A stretch of 64,000 nucleotides of DNA from Oxalicibacterium flavum (GCF_014635065.1 NZ_BMCG01000002.1:558001-622000); one strand, 5' to 3'. Counted from the stretch's first letter, positions 9,392 through 19,558 are shown. Notes: a model not told the origin generated them from the letters alone. Numbers and translations: made by a program.

Positions 9392-9405
9392 CGTGAGGAC
9401 GATAA

Positions 9406-10554
<1,149 letters not shown>

Positions 10555-11046
10555 TTAGATCTTGAGGATGCGTTCGCCGCGGCCGATGCCCGAACCGCCG
10601 GTACGCACGGTTTCGAGGATCGCGGTGCGGTCGATCGAATCGATGAAGGCATCGAGCTTGGACTTGTTGCCTGTCAGTTCGATGGTGTAGGTCTTGTCGG
10701 TGACGTCGACGATACGGCCGCGGAAGATATCGGTGGTGCGCTTGATTTCCTCGCGCTCCTTGCCGACGGCGCGGATCTTGATCAGCATCAGTTCGCGTTC
10801 GATGAACGCGCCCTCGGTCAGATCGACGACCTTCACGACCTCGATCAGGCGATTCAAGTGCTTGGTGATCTGTTCGATCACGTCGTCCGAACCGCTGGTG
10901 ACGATGGTCATGCGCGACAGCGTGGCGTCCTCGGTCGGCGCCACCGTCAGCGTTTCGATGTTGTAGGCGCGTGCCGAGAACAGGCCGACCACGCGCGACA
11001 GTGCGCCCGCTTCGTTTTCAAGCAATACAGAAATGATGTGACGCAT
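10555..11046 (-). CDS. ilvH: acetolactate synthase small (regulatory) subunit
   Basis: A 163-residue regulatory subunit with an N-terminal ACT domain (MRHIISVLLENEAGALSRVVGLFSARAYNIE, valine-binding fold) and a C-terminal ALS small-subunit domain. It activates IlvI and gives valine feedback inhibition in the family. Its ATG shares one base with the ilvI stop (TAATG), so translation is coupled. Confidence 0.97.
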   Translation of the reverse strand: MRHIISVLLENEAGALSRVVGLFSARAYNIETLTVAPTEDATLSRMTIVTSGSDDVIEQITKHLNRLIEVVKVVDLTEGAFIERELMLIKIRAVGKEREEIKRTTDIFRGRIVDVTDKTYTIELTGNKSKLDAFIDSIDRTAILETVRTGGSGIGRGERILKI

Positions 11047-12788
11047 TACAGTTCCTCCGAGCCCAGCAGCATTTCGGTCAGGCCCTTGCCGGTCTTGACC
11101 ATGGGCCAGACATTCTCGGTTTGATCCGTAATGATGTTCATGAATACCAGGCGATCCTTCATGTCGAACGCTTCTTTCAGCGCGCCGTCGAGATCGGCCG
11201 GCTTGTCGATGGTCATACCGACGTGGCCGTACGATTCGACCAGCTTGTCGAAGTCGGGCAGCGAATCCATGTACGACTCGGAATAGCGCGAACCGTACTC
11301 GAGCTGCTGCCACTGGCGCACCATGCCGAGGAAACGGTTGTTCAACAGGATGATCTTGGGCGTCAGGTGATACTGCTTGCAGGTGGCGAGTTCCTGGATG
11401 CACATCTGCACCGAGGCTTCGCCGGTGATGCAGGCAACCGTCGCATCCGGGTTGGCCATCTGCACGCCCATCGCGTACGGCAGGCCGACACCCATGGTGC
11501 CCAGGCCGCCGGAGTTGATCCAGCGGCGCGGCTTGTCGAACGGATAGTACTGCGCAGCCCACATCTGGTGCTGGCCGACATCGGAGGTGATGAAGGCATC
11601 GCCCTTGGTGACCTGCCAGACCTTTTCGATGACCGACTGCGGCTTGATGACCTCGGTCGACGGCGTGTATTTCAGGCACTCGCGCTTGCGCCATTCGTTG
11701 ATCTGCTTCCACCAGTCGGACAGCGCGGCGCTGTTCGGCTTGGCTTCGGCGGCGTCGAGCTGTGCCAGCAGTTCCTGCAGCACTTCCTTGACGTTGCCGA
11801 CGATCGGAATATCGACCTTGACGCGCTTGGAGATCGACGACGGATCGATGTCGATGTGGATGATCTTGCGCGGGTTCAGCGCGAAATGCTTGGGATTGCC
11901 GATCACACGGTCGTCGAAGCGCGCGCCGATGGCGATCATCACGTCCGAGTGCTGCATCGCCATGTTGGCTTCGTATGTGCCGTGCATGCCGGGCATACCG
12001 ACGAACTTGTCGCTGGTGGCCTTGTAGGCGCCAAGACCCATCAGGGTATTGGTGCACGGATAGCCGAGCTTGTCGACCAGGCGATTGAGTTCTTCCGATG
12101 CGTTGGCGAGAATCACGCCGCCGCCGGTATAGATCATCGGACGCTCGGCCTGCAGCAGCAGTTGCACTGCCTTGCGAATCTGGCCCGAGTGGCCCTTGTC
12201 GACCGGCTTGTACGAGCGCATCTCGACTTCCTTCGGATAGGCGAAGGTCGTCTTGTGCATCGTGATGTCCTTCGGGATATCGATCAGCACCGGGCCGGGA
12301 CGGCCGGTGGTGGCGATATAGAAGGCCTTCTTCATCGTCTCCGCCAGGTCCTTGACGTCCTTGACGAGGAAGTTGTGTTTGACGCATGGGCGCGTGATGC
12401 CCACGGTGTCGCACTCCTGGAACGCATCGAGGCCGATCGCGTGCGACGGCACCTGACCCGAGATGATGATCATCGGGATCGAATCCATGTAGGCGGTGGC
12501 AAGGCCGGTGATGGCGTTGGTCACGCCGGGACCCGAGGTCACGATGCAGACGCCGACCTTGTTCGAGCTGCGCGAATACGCGTCGGCGGCGTGGACGGCG
12601 GCCTGTTCGTGGCGCACCAGGATGTGCTGGAATTTGCTGTGGCTGAAGATGGCGTCGTAGATGTAGAGCACTGCGCCGCCGGGATAGCCGAACACGTGTT
12701 CGACACCTTCTTCCGCGAGACAGCGTACGACGATTTCCGCCCCGGTGATTTCTTCACCGATGGCGTTGTTGCTTGTTTCCGAGGTCAT
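11046..12788 (-). CDS. ilvI: acetolactate synthase large subunit
   Basis: A 580-residue thiamine-diphosphate/FAD/Mg enzyme catalysing the first common step of branched-chain amino acid synthesis. The catalytic Glu61 lies in RHEQAAVHAADAYSR. The C-terminal ThDP motif is GEASVQMCIQELATCKQY...LNNRFLGMVRQWQ; it has Glu in place of the Asp of the usual GDG, a variant I recall from other betaproteobacteria. AAAGGA precedes the ATG. First gene of ilvIHC, with a 513-bp region upstream. Confidence 0.97.
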   Translation of the reverse strand: MTSETSNNAIGEEITGAEIVVRCLAEEGVEHVFGYPGGAVLYIYDAIFSHSKFQHILVRHEQAAVHAADAYSRSSNKVGVCIVTSGPGVTNAITGLATAYMDSIPMIIISGQVPSHAIGLDAFQECDTVGITRPCVKHNFLVKDVKDLAETMKKAFYIATTGRPGPVLIDIPKDITMHKTTFAYPKEVEMRSYKPVDKGHSGQIRKAVQLLLQAERPMIYTGGGVILANASEELNRLVDKLGYPCTNTLMGLGAYKATSDKFVGMPGMHGTYEANMAMQHSDVMIAIGARFDDRVIGNPKHFALNPRKIIHIDIDPSSISKRVKVDIPIVGNVKEVLQELLAQLDAAEAKPNSAALSDWWKQINEWRKRECLKYTPSTEVIKPQSVIEKVWQVTKGDAFITSDVGQHQMWAAQYYPFDKPRRWINSGGLGTMGVGLPYAMGVQMANPDATVACITGEASVQMCIQELATCKQYHLTPKIILLNNRFLGMVRQWQQLEYGSRYSESYMDSLPDFDKLVESYGHVGMTIDKPADLDGALKEAFDMKDRLVFMNIITDQTENVWPMVKTGKGLTEMLLGSEEL

Positions 12789-13301
12789 GCTTTAACGTCC
12801 TTTCAAGGTCCATTGGAAATTGATCGGATGCTCTCTCCTGGTGACACCGCAGCCGGTACCAGTGTTCGGATGTCCCTTTATTGTGCGGTCACGCCGATTC
12901 TTCACACATCTGTAGATGTGCTGCAAACCAGCGCTGGACGCGACTCGTTCGACCCGAGGTACTGGAACAGGTATTTGCGGAATCTCGCGCTTGTGGCGCG
13001 GGTTAGAGCAAACAGCTTTCAAAGTGAAGCGCATTTCCGACAACATTGCATGATGAGCAACACGCCGAAAACGAAGAGGCCTTCGCGATGGCGAAGGGAA
13101 CGATACGTTACTGCGTTGCACCATCATGGTCAAGTCAAATCGCCGGAAAGCGGCGCAAATCGGGCGTTTTCGCACAAATCCACGCCACAAACGAGGCTTT
13201 TTTGCTAGGATGCGTGGCAACCACAGAACACCCCTATTCAACTCCACTACCCGTCCCCTTCCCACCTTCCCGGCAGCGCTGTTTCCTTGCACTGCACCGC
13301 A
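12789..13301. other. divergent intergenic region between ilvI and the ECF sigma gene
   Basis: 513 bp without a convincing gene. It holds a 16-bp perfect palindrome at 12905-12920. On the minus strand, an 80-codon ORF (13034-12792) ends just before ilvI and has an Ile/Val-rich patch (IPQIPVPVPRVERV). I see no T-run terminator that would complete an attenuator. Promoters for ilvIHC and the sigma operon must lie here. Confidence 0.5.
12905..12920. promoter_or_regulatory. 16-bp perfect palindrome upstream of ilvI
   Basis: CACATCTGTAGATGTG, 117 bp upstream of the ilvI start. It could be an operator or a small hairpin in the leader; no regulator can be named. Confidence 0.3.
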
Positions 13302-13868
13302 ATGGCAACCGACAAAGAACTTTCCGATTTTCTTGAAGATGTGGAGCGTCGCGCCTTCAAGCAGGCGCTGTATGCGGTACGCAAGGAAGAGTCCGCGCTC
13401 GACGTGGTGCAGGACGCGATGATCAAGCTGGCCGAGAAATACGGTGACAAGCCGGCCGCCGAACTGCCGATGCTGTTCCAGCGCATCCTGCAGAACACGA
13501 TTCGCGACCACTTCCGCCGCGAAAAGGTGCGCAGTTCGTGGATCAGCCTGTTCTCCGCCTTCGGCCGGCAGGACGAGCAGGAACACTTTGACGCCCTTGA
13601 TATCATAGAAGCGCCGGAAGACAGCTACGGCGGCGAAAACGGACAGAACCGGCTGGAACGCAGCCAGATTCTTGCCATCATTGAAAGCGAAGTCCAGAAT
13701 CTGCCGCCGCGTCAACGCGAAGCCTTCCTCATGCGTTACTGGCAGGACTTGAGCGTCACCGAGACCGCCGCCGTGATGGGATGTTCGGAAGGCAGCGTCA
13801 AGACGCATTGCTCACGTGCCACCCATGCCTTGGCCGCCGCCCTCAAGGTCAGAGGAATCACCCTATGA
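13302..13868 (+). CDS. ECF-family RNA polymerase sigma factor
   Basis: A 188-residue sigma-70 family protein with region 2 (about 20-90; AFKQALYAVRKEESALDVVQDAM, FQRILQNTIRDHFRR) and region 4 (about 125-180; LPPRQREAFLMRYWQDLSVTETA followed by a helix-turn-helix GCSEGSVKTHCSRA). It directs RNA polymerase to a dedicated promoter set. ATG 13302 begins MATDKELSDFLED; TTG 13287 upstream is less likely. The stop overlaps the next gene by four bases (ATGA), so the DUF3619 protein is translationally coupled and is a candidate partner. Confidence 0.93.
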   Translation: MATDKELSDFLEDVERRAFKQALYAVRKEESALDVVQDAMIKLAEKYGDKPAAELPMLFQRILQNTIRDHFRREKVRSSWISLFSAFGRQDEQEHFDALDIIEAPEDSYGGENGQNRLERSQILAIIESEVQNLPPRQREAFLMRYWQDLSVTETAAVMGCSEGSVKTHCSRATHALAAALKVRGITL

Positions 13869-14278
13869 ATGCAGAAAAAGAGCTCCGTACCGCCTATCGC
13901 CTGCGTCATGCACTGGATGAACGCAGCAACGACCTGCCGCCTGCCACGCGCGAGCGGCTGGCCGCCGCACGCCGCACCGCGCTGTCGCGCAGGAAGGCCG
14001 AAACCGAGGCCACGCAATATGCCATGCAGGCAGCCGGCATGCCACGCCTGCGCCTGCCCTCGATGGGCGACCCGCGCGCCTGGTTCGGCCGCCTCGGACT
14101 GGCCCTGCCGCTGGCAGCCCTGGTGTTCGGCCTGATCGGCATTTACCAGCACGAGCAGCGCCAGCAGATCATCGATACCGCCGAGCTCGACGCCGAGGTG
14201 CTGACCGACGAATTGCCGATCTCTGCCTGGCTCGATCATGGCTTCGAGGCTTTCGTGAGCCGCGAAGGGCAGGATTGA
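13865..14278 (+). CDS. DUF3619 single-TM protein, candidate anti-sigma factor
   Basis: A 137-residue protein with a basic cytoplasmic N-terminal region (about 1-76, Arg-rich helices), one TM helix (about 77-95, LALPLAALVFGLIGIY) and a short acidic periplasmic tail with LPISAWLDHGFEAFV. I recognise the DUF3619 family, whose biochemical function is not established. The overlap with the ECF sigma gene and the N-in/C-out topology fit a membrane anti-sigma factor; this is inference, as no known anti-sigma motif is seen. It also overlaps the following DUF3106 gene (TGATG). Confidence 0.8.
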   Translation: MNAEKELRTAYRLRHALDERSNDLPPATRERLAAARRTALSRRKAETEATQYAMQAAGMPRLRLPSMGDPRAWFGRLGLALPLAALVFGLIGIYQHEQRQQIIDTAELDAEVLTDELPISAWLDHGFEAFVSREGQD

Positions 14279-14952
14279 TGACACAAGGCCTTGCCCAGCG
14301 CCCGGCCCGGCATCGCGTCGCCATCTGGCTGCGCGCCTGCCTGCTGTCGGCCGTGCTAGGCATGACAGGCATTGCGCCAATACCATCGGCGCTGGCGCAA
14401 ACCGGCAAGAATGCCAAACCGGCCGCTGCCAGCAGTACCGACTGGAAGAAGCTGACACCTGTCCAGCGCCAGATACTGCAACCGTTGCAAAAGGATTGGC
14501 ATCGCCTGGACACCTTCCGCCGCGAAAAGTGGCTGGAACTCGCCAACCGCTTTGCGACCATGAGTCCAGCCGACCAGGCCCGCATGCAGGAGCGCATGCG
14601 CGACTGGGCCGCACTCTCGCCCGAGCAACGCAAGCTGGCGCGCGAACACTACCAGCGCGTCAAGAAACTCAATGTCGAGAAGAACCGGCGGTGGGAGCAG
14701 TACCAGCAGTTGCCGGAAGAAAGAAAAAAGGAACTGGCCGACAGCGCCCCGACGAAGAAGCGCCTGACCAATCCGCCGCGCGCAAAGTCCTCGGCATCCA
14801 AGCCCGAGGCCCTGCCCCAGACGCCTGCGACACAGGCCGCGTCCGCCGTACCGCCGGCTGCCGGCGAAACGCCTGCCGTGACACCACCGCCGCAGCCGGA
14901 TCTGCCGCAAGCCGAATCACTCCCTGTACAATCGTCGTCATCTTCGCCCTGA
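14278..14952 (+). CDS. DUF3106 exported helical protein
   Basis: A 224-residue protein with a signal peptide (hydrophobic core about 14-33, ending ALAQ). A Trp/Arg-rich helical domain follows at about 55-150 with repeated LTPVQRQIL, MSPADQARM and LSPEQRKLAREHY units. The tail is a Pro/Ala-rich disordered region. The repeats recall the LTxxQ motifs of periplasmic Spy/CpxP chaperone-sensors, though homology cannot be claimed. It is encoded in the sigma operon and is likely a periplasmic partner or sensor. Confidence 0.8.
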   Translation: MTQGLAQRPARHRVAIWLRACLLSAVLGMTGIAPIPSALAQTGKNAKPAAASSTDWKKLTPVQRQILQPLQKDWHRLDTFRREKWLELANRFATMSPADQARMQERMRDWAALSPEQRKLAREHYQRVKKLNVEKNRRWEQYQQLPEERKKELADSAPTKKRLTNPPRAKSSASKPEALPQTPATQAASAVPPAAGETPAVTPPPQPDLPQAESLPVQSSSSSP

Positions 14953-14962
14953 ACCGCGACGC

Positions 14963-15481
14963 ATGCGACCGACAACGACCGATCCTTCCATCCCCACCAT
15001 CAAGCGCCGCCTGACCGTCATGCTGTACGAGGCGGTCCTGCTGTTCGGCGTGCTCGCGATCGCCGGCCTGCTGTTCTCCATTCTGTTCCAGCAGCGCCAT
15101 GCGCTCTACCTGCGCCATGCGATGCAGATCTGGCTGCTGATCGTGGTCGGTGTCTATTTCGTCTGGTTCTGGACCCATAGCGGCCAGACGCTGCCGATGA
15201 AGACCTGGCGTCTGCGGCTGGTCACGGCCGATGGCCATGCGCTGCCGCTCAGGCAAGCCGTTGCACGTTACCTGCTGGCATGGCTGTGGTTCCTGCCGGG
15301 CCTGGCAATCGCGTGGGTGCTCGGCGCCAGAGGCTGGATGGCGGTCGCCATCATCGGTGCCAACATGGCGGCATGGATACTCTCGGCGCACCTGCATCCG
15401 AGCCGGCAGTTCCTGCACGACCGCATCGCCGGCACACGACTGATCCAGTTACCCAAAAACCCGCCCGTCGCGCAACCATAG
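14963..15481 (+). CDS. RDD family integral membrane protein
   Basis: A 172-residue RDD protein. It begins RRLTVMLYEAVLLFG (a variant of the R..A..D start), has TM helices at about 22-42 and 52-70, and the block GQTLPMKTWRLRLVTADG is typical of the family. Two more helices lie near the C-terminus. Transport of small solutes or ions has been proposed for the family. Eleven bases after the DUF3106 stop, so part of the sigma operon. Confidence 0.85.
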   Translation: MRPTTTDPSIPTIKRRLTVMLYEAVLLFGVLAIAGLLFSILFQQRHALYLRHAMQIWLLIVVGVYFVWFWTHSGQTLPMKTWRLRLVTADGHALPLRQAVARYLLAWLWFLPGLAIAWVLGARGWMAVAIIGANMAAWILSAHLHPSRQFLHDRIAGTRLIQLPKNPPVAQP

Positions 15482-15506
15482 CCGACGGCCACATCCGATT
15501 TTGCTC

Positions 15507-16109
15507 ATGAACATCCAATCCATTTGCGTCTATTGCGGCTCCTCTTTCGGTAATCAGACCGTGTATGCAGAAGCGGCGCGCTCACTGGCCGGCGCGCTGG
15601 CCGCGCGTAACATCGGCCTCGTCTATGGCGGCGGCAACGTCGGCCTGATGGGCGTGATCGCCAATGAAATGCTGCGTCTCGGCGGCGAAGTCACGGGCGT
15701 CATCCCGCAGGCGCTGATGGACAAGGAAGTCGGCCACAAGGGACTCACGCACATTCATGTGGTCAAGGACATGCACGAGCGCAAGGCCATGATGGCGGCG
15801 CTGTCGGACGGCTTCATCGCGCTGCCCGGCGGCATCGGCACGCTGGAGGAACTGTTCGAGATGCTGACGTGGTCGCAGCTCGACTTTCACCAGAAGCCGA
15901 TCGGCGTACTGAACGTGGAAGGGTTTTATGCGGGGTTGATCTGCTTTCTGCAGAACCTCGTCGATACCGGCTTCGTCAAGGCTGAGCAGGCCGCGCTGAT
16001 GATGCACGAGGACAACGCAGACGCTCTGCTGCAACGCCTGCAGACCTGGGTGCCGCAGAAGAGCACCAAGCTGCGCGACGCCCTCGCCGCGCAGGCGCTG
16101 TTTCCCTGA
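15507..16109 (+). CDS. LOG family protein (cytokinin riboside 5'-monophosphate phosphoribohydrolase-like)
   Basis: A 200-residue cytoplasmic Rossmann-type protein. It starts MNIQSICVYCGSSFG, has LVYGGGNVGLMG near residue 40 and the family signature PGGIGTLEELFE with conserved ERK (HERKAMM). LOG enzymes release a base from nucleoside monophosphates; bacterial LOGs act on AMP-type nucleotides. ATG 15507 is preferred to TTG 15501. It is 25 bp after the RDD gene and convergent with the PLP enzyme gene. Confidence 0.92.
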   Translation: MNIQSICVYCGSSFGNQTVYAEAARSLAGALAARNIGLVYGGGNVGLMGVIANEMLRLGGEVTGVIPQALMDKEVGHKGLTHIHVVKDMHERKAMMAALSDGFIALPGGIGTLEELFEMLTWSQLDFHQKPIGVLNVEGFYAGLICFLQNLVDTGFVKAEQAALMMHEDNADALLQRLQTWVPQKSTKLRDALAAQALFP

Positions 16110-16124
16110 TCAGATTTGATGGAC

Positions 16125-17366
16125 TCAGGCGTCCAGCGCCTGACGGAAGTCCTCGACCAGATCCCCGGTATCCTCGATGCCGACCGACACGCGGATCAGC
16201 GATTCGGCGATGCCCATGCTGGCGCGGCGCTCGGGTCCCATCTCGTAGAAGATCGTGTGCGCGACCGGGATCACCAGCGTGCGCGTGTCGCCAAGGTTGC
16301 TGGCCGATACGCCGAGCTGCAGGCGGTTCAGGTAATCGAAGCAGTCGATGCCCTCCTTCAGCTCGAAACTGAACAGACTGCCGAAGCTGCGGAACAGGCG
16401 CTTGCTCAGCGCATGCTGCGGATGCGAAGCCAGGCCCGGATAATGCACGGCCGCCACGCGCTCGTCGGCTTCCAGCATCTGCGAGATTGCCAGCGCGTTC
16501 GCGCATTCGCGCTCCATGCGCAACGCCATCGTTTCCGATCCGACCGCCAGATGATGCGCGGCCTCCGGCCCCAGCGAGGCGCCGAAATCGCGCAGCGCCT
16601 TGGCACGGATCTGCGCCATGCCCCAATTGGCAGCGGGATTCTTTTTGTACGTATCCAGGATGTTCGGGAAGGTCTTCCAGTCGAACTCGCCGGTATCGGT
16701 CAGTGCACCGCCCAGCGCATTGCCGTGGCCGCCGATCGACTTGGTCAGCGAATTGATGACGATGCCGGCGCCGACCGTCTTTGGCTTGAACAGGTAGGGC
16801 GAGGTCATCGTGTTGTCAACCACATACAGGATGCCGCGCTCGGCGCACAGCTTGCCGATGCGTTCGAGGTCGGCCACTTGCGTGCGCGGATTGGCGATGG
16901 TTTCGACGAACACGATCTTCGTCTGCGGCGTCAGCGCCGCTTCGACGTTGGCGACATCGGTCGCATCCACCATCGCCACATCGACACCCTGCAACGCCAC
17001 CGTCTGCCACAGGCTGTTGGTATTGCCGAACAAAAAGGCCGACGACACCACATGGTCGCCGGCGCGCAGCAGCGCCTGCGCCAGCGCGCCGATGGCCGCC
17101 ATGCCGGTGGCAAAGCAGATCGTCATCGTGCCTTCTTCCATGCGCGTGATCTTGTCCTCGAGCGCCGATACCGTCGGGTTGCCCTGGCGGCCGTAGCGGT
17201 AGCCGGGCTGGCGGCCCTGGAACACCGTCGCCAGATCGCGCGCGTCGTCGTAGCCGAACGCGACCGAGGTGTGAATCGGCTTGTGCAGCGAGCCGTGCTC
17301 GATGCCCTTCTGGCGGTCGCTGTGCAGCGTGGTGGTGGTGAAGCCGTATTTTTTCTTGTCGTTCAT
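16125..17366 (-). CDS. cystathionine gamma-synthase family PLP-dependent enzyme
   Basis: A 413-residue Cys/Met-metabolism PLP enzyme. It has the aromatic/Arg site GYRYGRQGNPT and the PLP lysine K209 in SLTKSIGGHGNALGG. Its position after purF is where metZ is usually found. However, the N-terminus (KKYGFTTTTLHSDRQKGIEHG) differs from typical MetZ, so I leave the substrate open (O-acyl-homoserine sulfhydrylase, cystathionine synthase or lyase). The start ATG 17366 lies just downstream of a terminator hairpin, which could attenuate expression. Confidence 0.9.
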   Translation of the reverse strand: MNDKKKYGFTTTTLHSDRQKGIEHGSLHKPIHTSVAFGYDDARDLATVFQGRQPGYRYGRQGNPTVSALEDKITRMEEGTMTICFATGMAAIGALAQALLRAGDHVVSSAFLFGNTNSLWQTVALQGVDVAMVDATDVANVEAALTPQTKIVFVETIANPRTQVADLERIGKLCAERGILYVVDNTMTSPYLFKPKTVGAGIVINSLTKSIGGHGNALGGALTDTGEFDWKTFPNILDTYKKNPAANWGMAQIRAKALRDFGASLGPEAAHHLAVGSETMALRMERECANALAISQMLEADERVAAVHYPGLASHPQHALSKRLFRSFGSLFSFELKEGIDCFDYLNRLQLGVSASNLGDTRTLVIPVAHTIFYEMGPERRASMGIAESLIRVSVGIEDTGDLVEDFRQALDA

Positions 17367-17380
17367 GGTGGTCCGTAAAA

Positions 17381-17422
17381 AAGAAAAAGCCTGATTGCAC
17401 ACAACGCCGTGCGCAATCAGGC
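17381..17422 (-). terminator. intrinsic terminator between purF and the PLP enzyme gene
   Basis: A 10-bp perfect stem (GCCTGATTGC 17389-17398 with GCAATCAGGC 17413-17422) is followed on the minus strand by TTTTTCTTTTTT. It is 21 bp past the purF stop and only about 15-20 bp before the next start codon. Confidence 0.85.
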
Positions 17423-17442
17423 CTCGAATCAGCAAGGCGTGA

Positions 17443-18960
17443 TCAGTCGACTTGCGCCAGGTTCAGGTCCAGTTGCGAGCGGATGCTTTCCTCTGTCGAC
17501 GATTTCGAATTATTACGCGCAAACTCGATACGGTCGAGATAGTCGCGCGTAATGTCGCCAGTCACATAGACGCCGTCGAAGCACGATGCCTCCAGGCTCT
17601 TCAGCGCCGGGTTCACGTCCGAGATCGAACGGCGCAGCGCCTCGATGTCCTGGTAGATCAGCGCATCTGCCGTGATCTCGCGGCAGACTTCCTCTTCGGT
17701 ACGGCCGTAGGCGATCAGTTCGGCGCGCGTCGGCATGTCGATGCCATAGACGTTCGGATACTTGACCGGTGGCGCAGCCGAGGCAAAGATTACTTTCTTG
17801 GCGCCCGATTCGCGCGCCATCTGCACGATCTCGCGACTCGTCGTGCCGCGCACGATGGAATCGTCGACCAACAGCACGTTCTTGCCCTTGAACTCGGCGC
17901 TGATGGCGTTGAGCTTCTGACGCACCGATTTCTTGCGCGTGCCCTGTCCCGGCATGATGAAGGTACGACCGATGTAGCGGTTCTTGATGAAGCCTTCGCG
18001 GTACTCGATACCGAGCTTGTGCGCCAGTTCCATCGCAGCTGGGCGCGAGGAATCGGGGATCGGCATGACGACGTCGATGTCGCCAAGCGGAAACTCGCGC
18101 GCGATCTTCTCCGCCAGGTATTCGCCCATTTTCAAACGCGTCGCATAGACCGAGGCGCCGTCGATGACCGAATCCGGACGTGCGAAATAGACGTATTCGA
18201 AGGCGCACGGATTGAGCGAAGGATTCTCGGCGCACTGCTGGTTGTAGAGCTTGCCCTCGGTATCGATGAAGATCGCCTCGCCCGGCAGCACGTCGCGCAG
18301 GAAGCGGAAGCCCAGGCCCTCGAGCGCCACCGATTCGCTGGCGATCAGGTATTCGGTGCCCTTGTCGGTCTCGCTGAAGCCGATGCACAGCGGACGGATG
18401 CCAAACGGATCGCGGAACGCCAACAGGCCATGGCCGGCGATCTGCGCCGTCACCGCATAGGAACCGCGCACGCGCTTGTGCAGCACCGACACTGCCTTGA
18501 ACAGCGCGGCCGGATCGAGCGAGTAGCCGGTGGTGGCCTGCTGGATTTCGTGCGCCAGCACGTTCAGCAGGACTTCCGAATCGGAGGTCGTATTGATGTG
18601 GCGGCGGTCGTTCTTGAACATCTCGATCTTGAGCTGTTCCCAGTTGGTCAGGTTGCCGTTGTGCGCGAGGATGATGCCGAACGGCGCATTGACGTAGAAC
18701 GGCTGCGCTTCCTCTTCGCTGGACGAACCGGCAGTCGGATAGCGCACCTGGCCCACGCCCGAGGTGCCGGGCAGCGAACGCATGTTGCGAGTACGAAACA
18801 CATCGCGCACCAGGCCGTTGGCCTTGTGCATGGCGAACGCATGGCCGCTGTCGGTGGCGATGCCGGCGGCATCCTGCCCGCGGTGCTGCAACAGCAGCAA
18901 TGCATCGTAGATGAGTTGATTAACAGGGTTGTGGGAAACGACGCCGACAATGCCACACAT
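17443..18960 (-). CDS. purF: amidophosphoribosyltransferase
   Basis: A 505-residue glutamine PRPP amidotransferase, the first committed step of purine synthesis. The N-terminal Ntn glutaminase domain starts MCGIVGVVS with nucleophile Cys2. The C-terminal phosphoribosyltransferase domain has the PRPP loop VLLVDDSIVRGTTS. It follows cvpA by 62 bp, the usual cvpA-purF pairing, and ends at a strong terminator. Confidence 0.97.
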   Translation of the reverse strand: MCGIVGVVSHNPVNQLIYDALLLLQHRGQDAAGIATDSGHAFAMHKANGLVRDVFRTRNMRSLPGTSGVGQVRYPTAGSSSEEEAQPFYVNAPFGIILAHNGNLTNWEQLKIEMFKNDRRHINTTSDSEVLLNVLAHEIQQATTGYSLDPAALFKAVSVLHKRVRGSYAVTAQIAGHGLLAFRDPFGIRPLCIGFSETDKGTEYLIASESVALEGLGFRFLRDVLPGEAIFIDTEGKLYNQQCAENPSLNPCAFEYVYFARPDSVIDGASVYATRLKMGEYLAEKIAREFPLGDIDVVMPIPDSSRPAAMELAHKLGIEYREGFIKNRYIGRTFIMPGQGTRKKSVRQKLNAISAEFKGKNVLLVDDSIVRGTTSREIVQMARESGAKKVIFASAAPPVKYPNVYGIDMPTRAELIAYGRTEEEVCREITADALIYQDIEALRRSISDVNPALKSLEASCFDGVYVTGDITRDYLDRIEFARNNSKSSTEESIRSQLDLNLAQVD

Positions 18961-19022
18961 GGTGGACTCCTCAACAAGAACAACAAATGGGTGCAGCCGA
19001 AACCGGCCGACTGCCTGAAACC

Positions 19023-19517
19023 TTACTGACCGAAACGGATGTGCTGCGTGAACTCACCCGGCAGGAACGGCATCACCGTCTGTGCCGCGGTTTCCGCCAT
19101 CGGACTGAACAATGCATCCTTCCACAATGGCTGTTGCGGAATCTCGGTCATGCCGCACAGCAGCACGGCCGCCATCACGATCACCAGCCCGCGCGCCAGA
19201 CCGAACAGGCCACCCAGGCCGCGGTCCGCCAGCGTCAGGCCGGCCGCCTTGATCACTGCATCCAGCGTCATCGACAACAATCCCATCAGGATGCGCACGC
19301 CGACGAACAGCGCCAGGAACGAAACGATCAGGCGCAAGGTATTGCCTTCGATCATCTGCGGCAGCCACGGCGCCAGCGTCTCGCCGTAGGCATTGGCGAC
19401 GACGAAGGCGACGATCCAGCTCAGCAACGACAATATTTCCTTCACCAGCCCGCGCAGCGTGCTGATCAGCACCGAGCAGGCGAGCACGAACAGCACCAGA
19501 TAATCGAAAACCGTCAC
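19023..19517 (-). CDS. cvpA: CvpA family inner-membrane protein
   Basis: A 164-residue protein with four predicted TM helices. It starts MTVFDYLVLFVLACSVLISTLRGLVKE, with the conserved RG...KE after helix 1 and DRGLGGLFGLARG before helix 4. The family is needed for colicin V production in E. coli and sits next to purF in many bacteria. 41 bp after the SPOR-domain gene. Confidence 0.93.
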   Translation of the reverse strand: MTVFDYLVLFVLACSVLISTLRGLVKEILSLLSWIVAFVVANAYGETLAPWLPQMIEGNTLRLIVSFLALFVGVRILMGLLSMTLDAVIKAAGLTLADRGLGGLFGLARGLVIVMAAVLLCGMTEIPQQPLWKDALFSPMAETAAQTVMPFLPGEFTQHIRFGQ

Positions 19518-19558
19518 GATCGATCAGCCGCATCCTGCCACTGCGCGCGCACACCGCA

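Noticed and set aside
11121-13208. 695-codon plus-strand frame across ilvI
   Set aside because: Antisense shadow of ilvI, whose enzyme motifs are complete; the translation shows no domain.
16125-17366. naming the PLP enzyme metZ because it follows purF
   Set aside because: The N-terminal region does not resemble typical MetZ, and the PLP family is too broad to assign the substrate from position alone.
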